Source: Adiantum capillus-veneris (taxonomy: Eukaryota > Streptophyta > Polypodiopsida > Polypodiales > Pteridaceae). From it: a stretch of DNA of 64,000 bases. Numbering within the stretch: position 1 is the first letter of the stretch; the number at the start of each line of letters is the position of its first letter. The notes under the pieces were generated by a model. The model was not told the DNA's origin. It was given only the letters and a program-made list of their open reading frames with translations, and made no database searches. Location of the stretch: positions 4,219,001-4,283,000 of the forward strand of contig CM043963.1 in the NCBI GenBank assembly GCA_014529385.2, in the 5' to 3' direction. This document shows, piece by piece, positions 1-12,510 of this stretch. The position numbers were made by a program, and so were the translations under genes.

Positions 1-2842
1 ACTCAATTGGGGCTGGGGCAAGCACAATCAGAGACAACAACAATCCACAGCCAAAAACCAAACAAGAAAAGGGGCACCACCTAGTTGTAGATGCGAACTA
101 GGATGCACGTGATATCTCCTTATACTCAAACGCACAAAGAGAGGGGAATGCAAGATAGCCACACACACCAAACACAAACATTCACCAGGCCAGAGAGAGG
201 TAAGAGCACAAATCCACTTGAGCAACTCAGTCTTAGCCTTAAAGGCTAGATGCACACAAAGCTTGATGAGAAATAGAGAGACAACACAAAACTTGACCTT
301 GTTGCCAATACACAAATTGTCTTAGGGTCACGGGAGCCCTCTCACCGAGCACCCTCTTAAAATTGACTTTTTAGGCAAACAATTCAACAAGTCCTCAAAC
401 CATCAAGCATGAAATAGCACAATAGACTTCAAGGACAATATACCTTCAACCACCTGATGAGCCAACTTATCAAGTCAATTTGGAGAGAAGAGTCGTAGTT
501 GCATCATACAATTGCACCCAAAACTATGAATCTTATTTATGGACAAGAGTAGGCTACAAGTGTGATGCAGAGTATGGTATCACTCCACTCCTTTAGATGG
601 CATAACTAACTTCAAGCTTCTCCATGCACCTATGTGTAGTGATGGAATAGAGCACTCACAATGCACACACTCTACACAACTACGCTTGAAGAGTGGTGTG
701 TTATGTGTTGAGAATGGTGTGGTATAGTGTGATCATGTGATGATTTACAAGGGAGATAAGGGCTCTATTTATAGGTTTTAGAAGCCCCGATTAGGATTAG
801 ACCTAATCAAATTTATTTGAAGAAATCAAAGATTATGCATATTTTATTTTTTAAAATGAGGGTGGGTCTCTCTTATCCTTTGAGTCACATGGATGTGGGC
901 TCAAGGGAAGAGAATTATTGAGGATGAAAGGAGAGAGGATTGAGTGAATAATTTGGGAATGCCTACTCTAGTAGAGGGTGCATTTTACAATAAGGTTAGT
1001 GGTTAGTAGTTAGTGATTATCACTACAAAATATTTACAAAATCATTCACCAAATGGTGAGATATATGATGAAAAAAGTTACAGAAGGGATGAGCTTGTAA
1101 ACAGAGGTTGAAGCTTTGGAGAAGTTGACATTCACCTCTTTACAGCACCGGAAGAAGAAGCAGTCAACATGGCAAAGTAGCGCGTGTCAATGAAGCTATG
1201 TTATCTTCAAACCTTGGAAAATTCATGATAAAAGCCTTCATTTGCAGAGGTTAACCTTGGATTTTTGCTGATTTTTTGAAGTTCTTTACAAAGATGAAGA
1301 GAGTATGGTAATATGGACATATATGTAGAGAGAAAGGGGAACACCTAGGGGTGTAGAAATGGAGGATGAAGGCTATGGAGGTGTGAGAGAAGTGGCAATG
1401 GTGAAGAAGGTGAATTAGGAAATGGGAGTTGCCGGTTTGGGAGTGGGAAGGAGAGGGAGGAGTGTGTAAAAGTGAGTAGGTGTGTGGAAGGGTGAGAGAA
1501 ATAGGAAGATTTTTTGGTGTATGAGGTGGCAGTTTTGAAGTCGGCCATAAATTTTATGTAAAATTGCCCTTGACTTCAAAATTTCTAAAAAAATTATGGA
1601 AAATACTTCAGCTCATGAGCTACGTTTTGTCTTTTGGAAGTATCCTCAAATTCGGATCATAAGAAGGTGCCAAAATTCGAACAAAAAGCTATCCCTACAG
1701 CACCTAATAAAGCTTGAAGTGGGCCACTATTTGATTCTTTTTCCTTTGTAATCTTTCAAGTGAGCCCCCCATACATCAACCATGACCTAATATTTCCAAG
1801 GAGCTTGCACACATTTATGGTATAGGATAAGTATCAAATATAATATATACTTGTGGGGTAAGAAGATAGGTTAGCTAGTCATGAAAAATGGACACATGGG
1901 ATGCATGGTGGCAAAAAATATATAAAATAAAGTAGAAAAATCATGAGGGAAGGGACCCTCAGTTATTCTCTACTTTGAGTAATTCATGGAATTTATTTGA
2001 AGATAAAATCTATGTACTTGTGAATATTTAACTGGGAGGGATGGAAAAAAAATATGACGGAGCCGATAAGGTTATTGGTGAATTTTTACAATGAAGTCAC
2101 ATAAAGGTTTTTCAAGGCTTGTGTGAGTAGAGCTTAAGGGATAGAATGATAGTAAAATATGTATAAGGAATGACACGAGATGGAAGCTAGCATACTTAGG
2201 CCTGATAACGCACACCTAGGAATATGTATTTATATAAATACAAAAATTAAAATTAAAAAAAAACCATTCATACTTAGGTCCTTTATTTGATATAAAATAT
2301 TTACATATAAAGAGGACCGTAATATTAAAAATTTATTTTTTTGTCTCCTAGCCCAATGACTCGCTCAATGGTTTGATATAAAAAAATATGATAAAAACCT
2401 AAACGCACACACACTATTTATAATGAAAAAGCGAGCCTAGTCATTGTGCTAGGGTGTTTTTGTGGGGTGGAGTGGCTTCTTAAAATTATTTTATGAGAGC
2501 CAAAAAACGGCTATCACTAGTTAGACCATGGACTCGATTTAGCCAATATTCACTATCAAACTACTCATGTTTACCAAAAATAAGGTCAAATTTTCAAAAC
2601 TTTAATTTTTACAAAAACGTAGACTACTAAACCTATAGAAAGGAACATATGGCATATAGAAAACTATGTGCAAAGCATCTCACATGGAAAGAACACACAT
2701 ACAATCAATGAGAATCATGTAAGAAAAGTAATTGAGGTGTCACACTTGTGTAGCTGGTACTAATCATCTTGGTAATTGTGGTAGCAACATGTGATGCTTA
2801 AGCTCCATATATCTCACGCTCTATAAAATCTTAGGTCCATCT
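1..2842. other. Unassigned AT-rich intergenic DNA
   Basis: I see no convincing gene here. The longest reading frames are low-complexity (one at 1345-1548 on the minus strand is rich in Ser, Pro, Leu and His) and lack recognisable motifs. A TATA-like motif reading on the minus strand lies at 765-774. The region may be decayed repeat DNA, but no family could be named. Confidence 0.5.
765..774 (-). promoter_or_regulatory. TATA-box-like motif, minus strand
   Basis: The complement reads CTATAAATAG, a strong match to a plant TATA box. It would drive transcription towards coordinate 1. The DNA that would be transcribed has no recognisable coding sequence, so this may be an old LTR promoter rather than a gene promoter. 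Confidence 0.3.
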
Positions 2843-3241
2843 ATGCTACAAGACTATTATACCTACATTATTGTGCAAAGGTTTTGGTCAAATTTAAGCC
2901 CCCCCCCCCGGAGAAGCTTTGTTAGCCAACTATTGCGTACTTATTTGGTTGACAAGTTTGTAGGAGTGGTGAGGTCAGTTGCATCATTCATAGCAGTGCT
3001 AGCCTCTTCCTTAACATCCTCTCTCATGGTGAGGCTTACACCCTATTTGCACAAGTTTGCATTGATATATAGTTCCCTTTGAGCTTTTCAAATTTTTGTC
3101 TTTGGCTTTGTCTACTTGAACTAATTTATCTGAGTCAGTCCTCTTTGTCACCTCCATGTTGTTGTCTGTCTCTTTCTATCACAAGTATGCACATGATTGA
3201 AAAGACTTTCCTCATTTTTAAATGTGGTAAGTCCTCACAAA
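2843..3241. other. Unassigned DNA before the microsatellite
   Basis: No gene recognised. It contains a run of eleven C residues at about 2899-2909. Short reading frames here show no motif. Confidence 0.4.
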
Positions 3242-3868
<627 letters not shown>

Positions 3869-3884
3869 GTATGCATAATGGCAC

Positions 3885-4256
3885 CGAGTTTATGCTGCAA
3901 AATGTCAAAGATTACCCAAATCGACAAAGAGTTTGATGTCTGACGAGCAATTAGACGATTTGGGTTATACTACCATTTTTGCACATGGTTCTTGGATCGT
4001 CAAGAAAGGAAGCATGGTCGTGCTTAAAAGCAAGAAGCTTGGCTCATTGTATTCACTTTATGTCTCTTCAATGAAAGAAAATTCTATTTGTGTAGCCGAG
4101 CTACCATCTATACAGTTGTGGCATGGCCGTCTAGGACATATGAGTGAGAAAGGAATGAGGGTACTACAACATTCTGGTTACATCCCTGTGTTAGATTACT
4201 CTAACTTTTCTTTATGTGAGCACTACATTTATGGAAAACAGACTAGGTTGACCTGA
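3885..4256 (+). pseudogene. Ty1/copia pol fragment (GAG-pre-integrase domain)
   Basis: The frame from about 3921 reads [19 protein letters not shown] and then carries WHGRLGHMSEKGM, the His-containing zinc-binding segment that precedes the integrase core in copia polyproteins. It ends with a YGKQT block before a TGA. A frameshift lies just upstream (about 3895-3920), and the protease part expected before it is missing: the microsatellite takes its place. The integrase catalytic core is also absent. It resembles the matching region of the copia element at 22412-24019 but is clearly diverged. It is a dead remnant. Confidence 0.8.
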
Positions 4257-4319
4257 ACGCCTTTAGACAAGGGGTTAGGAAGTCCTCTAGATCTTGTTCG
4301 ATCAAGAGCTAACAATGCA

Positions 4320-5233
4320 TCAAGACTGTGGTAAGGATCAACACATCAAATGGCTTCGATACATGAGGAACAATCTCAACAGCTGGAGACTCAACAACAT
4401 TCAATTTTTATATCTTCACAGTGCTCTTAGGTGTGTCAGACTTTGCCTTTTCTTTTCCCTTTTCACATTGTAATGCATGACAATCTTTCTTCACATGTCC
4501 TTTTTTATGGCAGTGATACCATTCAACATTCTTCATGTCTCTTCCATGACCCTTGCTACGATTGCTCCTGCAATCCTGAGAATGACCACAACTGCGACCA
4601 CACTACCTTGGCTTGTCATGGCTGCCACTAGCCATATACGCATCACCATGCCCACTCGCATCAAGAGACTAGCATCTAATCTTCTCACTGAGCAATGTGC
4701 TAGTAACATCATTGAAAACAAGCTTGCCCTTAGGGGCAAATCTACTTATGGTTGTATTGAACATATCCCATGACGATGGCAGCAAACATAGCAAGAAGAT
4801 GGCCTTCATCTCATCATCAAACATAGTAAGCCACGAAAAGACATCGTTGAACTCATTCAAATGAGATCTAGTGCTACTACCTTTTTTCATGTTCATGCAC
4901 ATAAGTTTCTTCATAAGAAAAACCTTGTTCGAGGCACTTTTACCATCCCATGCTGCACATAAGGCATCCCATAAATCTTTGGCTTTGGTCTTATCCATTA
5001 TTGGGAAGTAAATGGATCACCAAGGTGCACACAAATGGTCACCATAACACGCTCATTCAAATATTCCCACTGATCATCAATGTATACATTCCCTTTTCAC
5101 TCAAGCAATGGTGCTATCAATCCCTTATTGATCTACACATCTTGATACGCTGCTTCCAAATTGCAAAAGTTTGTGCCATTAAATTTTTTTGATGTAGTAC
5201 TCTTCCTTGTCCAAAGCACTACTAGCAACCATA
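4320..5233 (-). pseudogene. Ty1/copia gag remnant
   Basis: Read on the minus strand from about 5233, the translation begins with a KFNGTNF-type N-terminus typical of copia Gag. After frameshifts it continues as an open stretch at 4998-4669 with the UBN2/gag signature (LNEFND, SWD, FAPKG, LLSEK). A zinc knuckle follows at about 4525-4485 (YHCHKKGHVKKDC), but the first Cys position is occupied by Trp, so metal binding should be impaired. The fragment points away from the plus-strand pol fragment next to it, so the two pieces are not one collinear element. No PBS or LTR was recognised upstream. Confidence 0.75.
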
Positions 5234-7050
5234 GTTCAAGAAAGTGTGACCAAAAAAATTTATGGATAAATTTATGAGAGAATTTCCATTGAGTTTCCCC
5301 TATAACAGAAGTAAAACCTCTAGAGAATATGCAACAAAATCACTGTGAGAACAACCAAATATGCCAAGAACGCATATAAAGGGACTCTCGATAAAAACCT
5401 GGCACAGTCTCCTCAATTTGGAGATCAAAATCTCAAGCAAAAATGGACCAAAAATAACGCATAAGCCAACTTGACATCAAAGCACCTATACCCGTCTATA
5501 CATAACCTATGGCGAGGCCACAAAAGGGATCTCCAACAACCTAATCCACCTCATATTGGTAACCCAGACCCCATTGCTTGGCTTCAAAAAACCTCATGCA
5601 CCAACCCTCAAAAAAAGGGTATGCAGACTCAAAGACTATCCATAGTCTCAAAAAGAGCTCTTCCGGACTGAATCTCAAAAACGGTCGGGTAACTACCAAG
5701 AACAAGCCAAAAAATGGCTCCGCAATGTTGTACCAAAAGGTAGTATCTGCAACTCAACGTACATGTGATGAAAAACTCTACCAATGTAGCAAAATCGCGC
5801 ACAAACAAGCGCCAAAAGAGATGCAAGTAAATATGTATTGATATTCTCCTTGCAAGGGGTGAAAACCGCTCTCAACAGAGCACAGTAGCACCACAAGTGT
5901 TAGTCACACATGAAACAATGCATGAACTCCCACTATGGCATGAATTAGTCAGTCATAGACAACTAGGCCAAGCATGCAACCATAGATGCCATACATGTGC
6001 CAAAACGTAAGCATTAGCAAGCTCTTTGAAACTACAAAGAAAGATGAAAATTTTGTAGTACACAAGCACTTGTGAACCCGTATCTGTAAGCCGACATGGC
6101 TATGGCAAAACCTCAAAGGAATTCGATCTTTGAACCACATAAGCATACATAGCTACGCAATCTTGTGTGTGTCAAAGACACTACTCGTCCAAAGCCGATG
6201 TCGAGATCACCAAAAGCTGAAAATCGATAAGTTGATGCCGTGAAAATTGATGCGAAGGCGAGAGCACATGAGCAAGCATCGTCGAGCGAATCCAAAAGTG
6301 TATGTGTGTAAGAAAGGATGTCGAGTTGATTCAAGTGTGTGTCGAAATCAATCCCTTGACTTCCTCTCCGATGTCGATACCGAGAGAGAGTCCGGCTAAG
6401 GAAGATGTCAATGCAGGTTGACAAGGGGTGGATGTTGGCATCTCGGCTTCCATGATGGTAAAAAGAGCAAAGGAATGCAAGCTAAGATTCTTTGAAGCCT
6501 ACACATTTATTGAATAGTGATCAGGGCTTGTTAACAAGCCAAGTTAAACGCTAAATGTATGTCAGAAGTGGCTTTAAGGGGCCAGAACTTATGTTTTTTA
6601 TGCTAAAAGTGTGTACATCTCAAGTGATAAGCAATGGAAGTTTATGGGCTAGAATTGTAGTGCTCAAGGTACTCTACGAGCCTGTCTTTATGGCTCGTCA
6701 ATTGGAGCTATTGTGAGGAAGTTATGTTAGTTTGAAGTTTGAGTCGATTGCAGATTTGTACTAGATTGGACAACTGTAGATGAGGGATCAAGGACCAAGT
6801 GAATGCATGGGCCTAAAGTGCTCATCTTGTGGAGCTTGTCGGTCATTTTAGATCGACAATTAAAGCTCTAGTTGCCAACATATTGGCGATTTAAGTTTCA
6901 CCGGGGGCCGGTTCCGTACCGGCTTGGTCGCCTCAATCAGTGTGCGATCTATGATTTTGGACTTCGACCAGGATCTTGAATACATCGCACTTATTAGGGC
7001 AATAAGTGTTCGAGGAGCACCTAGTCCAAAATGTCATCTTTTGTAGTACA
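5234..7050. other. Unassigned DNA
   Basis: No gene recognised. Part may be the decayed leader or LTR of the minus-strand copia gag remnant, but I found no GCTCTGATACCA-type primer site. The part after about 6880 may be the eroded upstream end of the PPR remnant that follows. Confidence 0.35.
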
Positions 7051-7497
7051 TTGGGAACAGGGTATGCTTCCAGAGTTGTGCTCAGAGCTACGGTGGACGG
7101 TATGTATGAGAAATGTGGTGATTAATAGTGCTTGGTTGGCATTAATGGAGCTCGACACTACTCTAGTCAACATTTATGGATGATTGATAATGTTTTGGCC
7201 GATGCATATACCAAATGTGGTGCCGTTACAAAAAGCACATAAAGTCCTTGATGAGATTTCATTTCAAAATGTCGCCTATTGGAACACGTTGATTGGTGGA
7301 TATGCCCAGTATGGTTGTGGCAAGGAAGCTTTGGCTTTGTTAACCGAATGCAAAGGGAAAGCCTTTCATGAAATGCATTCGCCTATGCTTGCGTCATGAA
7401 GACATGTGGCTATTTGGGAGACACTCAGATGGGCAAAAGATCTCACGATGATATCATTAGTCAAGGGCTACTGACGATATGCTTGGGATTACCTTAG
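7051..7497 (+). pseudogene. PPR (pentatricopeptide repeat) gene remnant
   Basis: Short blocks in shifting frames match plant PPR repeats. They are DGMYEKCGD near 7098, a second NVLADAYTKCG block near 7183, WNTLIGGYAQYG near 7280 with KEALALL after it, then AFAYACVMKTCGYLGD near 7377 with QMGKRSHDDIISQGLL. These are the 'MYAKCG' and 'NTLI.GYA..G' signatures of the PLS-type PPR proteins that act in organelle RNA processing and editing. Frameshifts near 7370 and stops show it is not functional. A second, shorter copy of its 3' part is at 40847-41010. Confidence 0.75.
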
Positions 7498-8070
7498 TTG
7501 ACATGTAAACCTAATGTGGGAGGCCATCGAAGGGCCAAAGCAATGGCCGCGCGTGTCAAAATCCAAATTAAATGGCCTCCCAATGAGGCAATGTGTAAGT
7601 GGGGGGGGGGGTTTAATGAGTGTGAAAAAAAAGGGAAAACAATAAGGGAAATGGGAGCCCATGGAGGCACAGACAGTGAGGGAGGGGCAAAGAGGCAAGG
7701 AGGAGCTCGCACCGGCCACACGAGGAGTCGGATGACACTGAGCAAAGAAGAAAAAATGCCCAGCAGGTAGTGGTGCTCCCATTCGGAGCCAATCCCAGTG
7801 GTTTCCACGCTACCATATCCGACTCGCTACCATGTCATCAATTAGTGTCATGCACCCCTAGCAACGATGGAGCCGTCGTTGCTTAGGGGAAAGGTTTTTT
7901 TTATTAGAAGAGGAGATAAGGGTGGAAGCGAAAGAAGGAAATAGAGGGGAATAAGGTGTGAAGGGCAAGGAGATAAGCAGGAGAACGAGGGAACGAGAAG
8001 GAAGCCGGGGAAGATTGCCGGCTCGCCCTTAGTCTCGATTAGGCAATCTCAAGCGAGGGAGCGAAGGAAA

Positions 8071-8186
<116 letters not shown>

Positions 8187-8280
8187 GAGAACTAGATCTC
8201 CCGACTTGTCACAAGGGCATGTGAGGGAGAGAAAGAGCTAATGAAATCTCTCTCATTGTTTCACCTTCGGTTTACAAAGG

Positions 8281-8536
<256 letters not shown>

Positions 8537-9116
8537 TTGTGCTTATTGGGAGCTTCAAGAACAACATGAAGGAGGTGATAAGTTTATGATGATGAAGGTA
8601 TAAAGAAAGGGAATGTGACGGCTTGACCATGCATTGAATAAGGGGATATTAACAGGGATGCGAAATGGGAGACGCAAAGCACGACAAAAAGCTCAAGATC
8701 AAGACAGCTCTTACTCTCTACTGCATAGGCCATGGGCAACTAAAGTCTCAGCTTCTTTCTATTTGACCTAAGCAAAGGTTCACCGATTTCCAAGTTCTGA
8801 TAATAGCCATTCTAATCAGATAATCCTTAAGGTGTAACCAGGGATGAATTTTACCTTCTTGGGTGGATTTTGGGAGGATTAAGCTCTCACCAACTCAGGA
8901 ATTGTTAAACAGTGCCGTTAACGACAAATTTTGTAATCAAATTCCACTTTGTGTTAACCATTATCAGCTTAAGGCTTTCAATGTGCCAATTTTAAGTCAT
9001 TTAAGTGCTATTCGATCTGTTTGCTTGATGTAGTGCATCTGGTCTGTTATTTTTTCCACAGCGAGCAGCCTGGTGCTGACCCGGCTCACCTCGCTAACCC
9101 ATTATCCCCGACATCT

Positions 9117-9136
9117 TGGTGAACCCGACGCGAAAC
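9117..9136 (+). promoter_or_regulatory. Putative primer-binding site of a gypsy-like element
   Basis: TGGTGAACCCGACGC starts four bases after the ..GACA terminus of the LTR-like segment and 30 bases before a gag-like reading frame. The position and TGG start suit a retroelement primer site. I cannot assign the tRNA with confidence. Confidence 0.4.
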
Positions 9137-9168
9137 TAAGCCGGGGTGGGAAAATTTTGTGGAGAAAG

Positions 9169-10036
9169 ATGACTACACCGCAAGAGGCGGCGATGCAGCA
9201 GATGATGCAGCAATTTGCTACCTACATGCAACAACAATAGACTGCACAACAGCAATTGAATTTGCATGAGCGGATACAGAAAGCTCGAAGCAATAACAAA
9301 AAATTGCAGCGGTTTGAAGGTCGAGATGTTTCAAAATTTTGCCAAGTTTATGAGCAATCCAAGGAGAGGATAATGGGATTGATGATCATGAAGTAGTTGA
9401 AGGTTTTCACTTTATTGTCACGCCAGAGCTTAGGACTCTAATTGGGGAGATACAGGCTGCACAAGGACCTAACTAACAGAATCTTAAAAAGGCATTACAG
9501 GAGGAGTATTTCCTCGAAGATTCTCAAAGGGTAACTAAGCAGAGTTTTATGAAGTGGATCCAACAGAAAAACAAGGATTTATTTGCACAAGAGCTGCTAT
9601 GAGAATTTGAAAAGAAATTTGAGCAGCTATCTATAGGAGAGCAGCGGTCATTGAAACCAAAACAGGTCGAGTTATTTGTCCAAGTTGTTGACCCACGCCT
9701 TCAAAAGAGCTTGGTGCAGTTACTTGAGGATTCAACAAGTGAATTGGGCTAAACATCTTATTGGAAGTTGGTTTTTGAAGCAGTCAACATGATTGTTAAG
9801 CGGCAGATGAGGGTGGATAAGCTGATTGTGGTTGATCCCATGGAGACAACGGATGAGGAAATTAAGGAGAAGTCAAGCTCTAGGAAACAACAATTAGAAG
9901 AGCTTGTTTTTGACAAGCTGATCAAAGCTATACAAGAATTAAATCTAAATTTGAAAGCAATTAAGCTTGAAGGGGTAAGCACCAAGGGTTCCACTTCAGA
10001 GCCCAGGCAACGACCTTCACGCAAGTATTTGGGATG
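9169..10036 (+). pseudogene. Decayed gag of a Ty3/gypsy-like element
   Basis: The first ATG after the putative primer site opens a Gln/Met-rich N-terminus (MTTPQEAAMQQMMQQFA), broken by TAG at 9238-9240. Frameshifted blocks follow, including RFEGRDVSKF, a capsid-like start. An open stretch at 9768-10036 is rich in Lys/Glu (EEIKEKSSSRKQQLEE). This suits a gag capsid region followed by a charged linker. No zinc knuckle is intact: a WCGSKDHERKDGED block just after has the spacing but lacks key Cys residues. It is not functional. Confidence 0.6.
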
Positions 10037-10044
10037 ACCACCAC

Positions 10045-11025
10045 ATGTGGTGTGGCAGTAAAGATCATGAACGCAAAGACGGTGAAGATTTTGATGAAGC
10101 TTACAAGAAAAATGTGGTCTTTTGGAAAGACAAGAAGATTCATCTCAAAGCAATAGGTGAGCCACTCCGCTTGAATTTTGGGAGGAGTGGTATGAAGAAG
10201 TTAGCAGAGGAGATACAACATAATGTTGTTATGGTAGAAGCAGCTACATATGGGTTGCAGGTATACAATGATGCAGATGATGAAGGTGCAAGAACTAAAG
10301 GTGATTTGTGGCCTTATGTTTTGAAGACGACAGAAGCAGGCAAGGTAACTTATGGAAAATTATTTCATGTTGGGAATTGCATTAGGGAAACTATAGGATG
10401 GGCAGGTCCTGTAGATTCACTTTTAGTATATGCATCTATTTCCGGGTCTCAAGCTAATGAAGCCATAGTAGAAGAGAAGCGCAAAAGAGATGAAGATATT
10501 GCGGGAACATCAAAAAGAGCAAGCATATCTAGTAATAAACAAGATGAGGGACATGTTCCCAAACCTACTCCTGAAGTGGTAATGGAAGAGGCATCGAAAG
10601 ATAAGAAGCAAGGTAAGCCCAAGGGACCTTCTTATAAGCTGACATCTGACATTGAGTTGGCTACAAATCTAAAGAAGGTTTTTGAAGAGTGCATTCTCAA
10701 TAGCGAAGTGGACCTCACTCTAGTTGACATCTTGGGAATTGCCAAGCGTGTTCATTTTAATGACGATGGAGATGAGGAAGTTGTGCCCAGGAGTCACTTT
10801 TCTAGGACTCACTCGGCCAGAGCAATGACAAAAACCATTGTGAAGCTTGGGGACATTGAAGAGCCAGTTTTAGCACTTGTGGACCATGGGTTAGAAATCA
10901 ATCTTATGGCAAAGATCTTGCATAAGAAAGGAAATGGCCTATTGATGTTGATCACGGTTGGCGGATTCGAGCTACCAATATGCTTCCAGGGGATCTATAT
11001 GGTGCATGTGCAAATGTTAATGTAA
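10045..11025 (+). pseudogene. Gag-protease fragment of the same gypsy-like element
   Basis: A 326-codon open frame. The N-terminal part continues the gag tail with the damaged zinc knuckle. The middle is hydrophilic (residues about 145-200). The C-terminal part has a retropepsin-like segment, LALVDHGLEINLM, with the candidate catalytic Asp at about residue 280. The family motif is D-[ST]-G; here it is D-H-G, so activity is doubtful. The following 11026-11325 stretch belongs to the same protein in other frames. RT, RNase H and integrase are not seen downstream, so the element is truncated. Confidence 0.6.
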
Positions 11026-11325
11026 CTATAGGGGATGTTTGTGATGCACAAAACTTTTTCAAATATGAGCACTTGTCCTATCCACTCATACTGGGACAAC
11101 CCTACATTATGGCGGTTGTGCGCATGGAAAAAAAAGGTTCTAGATGATGGCTCAGCCTATGCAAGGATTCAGAGCAGGGATAGTAAAAAGGCTGTTCAGT
11201 TTTTGACTGTGTGTGTAGATCATGCGAGAAACAAAGATAGCCTATGTGATCATCCATTTCCAAAGATTCGCAAAGAGTTCAAAGAACACAAGTTTTCACA
11301 AGATTTTCTCGGGGTGCCACTATAA
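11026..11325 (+). pseudogene. Protease C-terminal region of the same gypsy-like element
   Basis: After a frameshift the sequence encodes a YPLILGQPYI-like block near 11085, the conserved 'lLGxPfl' part of gypsy proteases. It continues in frame with KKVLDDGSAYARIQSRDSKK and VQFLTVCVDHARNKDSL, conserved material between protease and RT. It ends at a TAA. The partition among three frames shows decay. Confidence 0.55.
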
Positions 11326-11954
11326 AGCGGGACTATGGTGGTACAGAGGTCGGAAAGCTCTAGCAATGAGAGACTTTCTCTTTGGGGTTTTTGGGATTAA
11401 CATTTGAGGGTTCGGTGTCATATAGGGAGTTTAATGAGCTACTAAATGGGAAAATCAATATGTGAGGGTATTCAAAGTAAATTGCAGGGATGTGATGTGC
11501 TTGAACCAAATGATGTGATTTCAATGATCTTTGAGAGAGGTATCTTATGTGGATAGTATGTGAGCTAGAAGAGATCATGCATTACTGGTTACAAAGTGGA
11601 ACTGACATAGTTAAAGTGTATCAATGGACATGTATGAATGACTGGATTTATATGAAGCACTTACACATATAATGGAGGATTTGGGTGAACCAGTTGAAGT
11701 TCAGGTAGAGAAAAAATATAAATATGTTGCAAAGAAGGTGAGGCCAGTCGCTACACCTTTGTCGGACGGAAGTGATGGGGTAATGGAAAAAGCTTCTCGC
11801 CAGCCTATGATGAGAGATCCAAAGAACATTGGGCATAAGTGCATTGAAGAGACATTGAAGAAGCTGAAGATTGGAGAGGAGGATGCTTGGAAATCATGGT
11901 AAAGCCTTTGCTTTTGAGCCTGACGAGATTGGATGTGCAGATCCAAATGTTGTT
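11326..11954. other. Unassigned DNA, possibly eroded retroelement
   Basis: Short Lys/Glu-rich frames (for example 11672-11902 on the plus strand) may be the continuation of the preceding element, but I could not find RT motifs. Nothing else is recognised. Confidence 0.35.
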
Positions 11955-12510
11955 TTGCACTCTGCTTTGCACAAAAGCATTAGTTTCCAATGTGAATATA
12001 TAAACATGGATAAATAAACAATATTGAACATGGTCTAACCTGGTCATCCAGCTGAACCTGGCCATCCTGCTGTAACCAGTTGTCTGGAGATGCTGGAAGA
12101 AAAACTCGCTCAAATGTAGATCATGGGTGCTAAAAACTCGCTCACATGTAGATCATATCCATCTTTGTTGTGCGAGAGAAATTTGGCCTGAAATATCCTG
12201 CAGGCATATGGAGAAATTTCCCAAAGGCGTGTGCTCATAGCATACCCCAAACGGGAAAAATCTCAATGTAAGAGTCGTCGATTGAAGCCTTGCTTCACAT
12301 AAATATGTTTGTGTTGAAAGCCTGTGGTGGTAGATACCATAACAAAAAGAATCGATCGTGTCGAGTAATTTCAATTGAAATTAACCAGTACTGTGTGGTA
12401 AGCATCCTCCGTCAACGTGTAAAAACCGTGACAAGGAGTCGGCCATGCCGAGGAACTTGCTTCCTTCAACAAGTCCAGTAAGAGGCCATGCATGTCTCCT
12501 TGAGATATTA
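11955..12510 (-). repeat. Inverted repeat, left arm
   Basis: The complement matches 15530-15870 with many small differences, best over 12190-12300 against 15575-15700 (about 85-90% by eye). The left arm contains an extra short tandem duplication around 12090-12150 (a GATCTACAT..GAGCGAGTTTTT unit). Weaker similarity continues inside the arms, for example about 12830-12930 against 15280-15370. No transposase or LTR was identified. Confidence 0.65.

Noticed and set aside
1345-1548. 67-codon Ser/Pro/Leu-rich frame on the minus strand
   Set aside because: Purine-rich DNA on the plus strand explains it; no motif.
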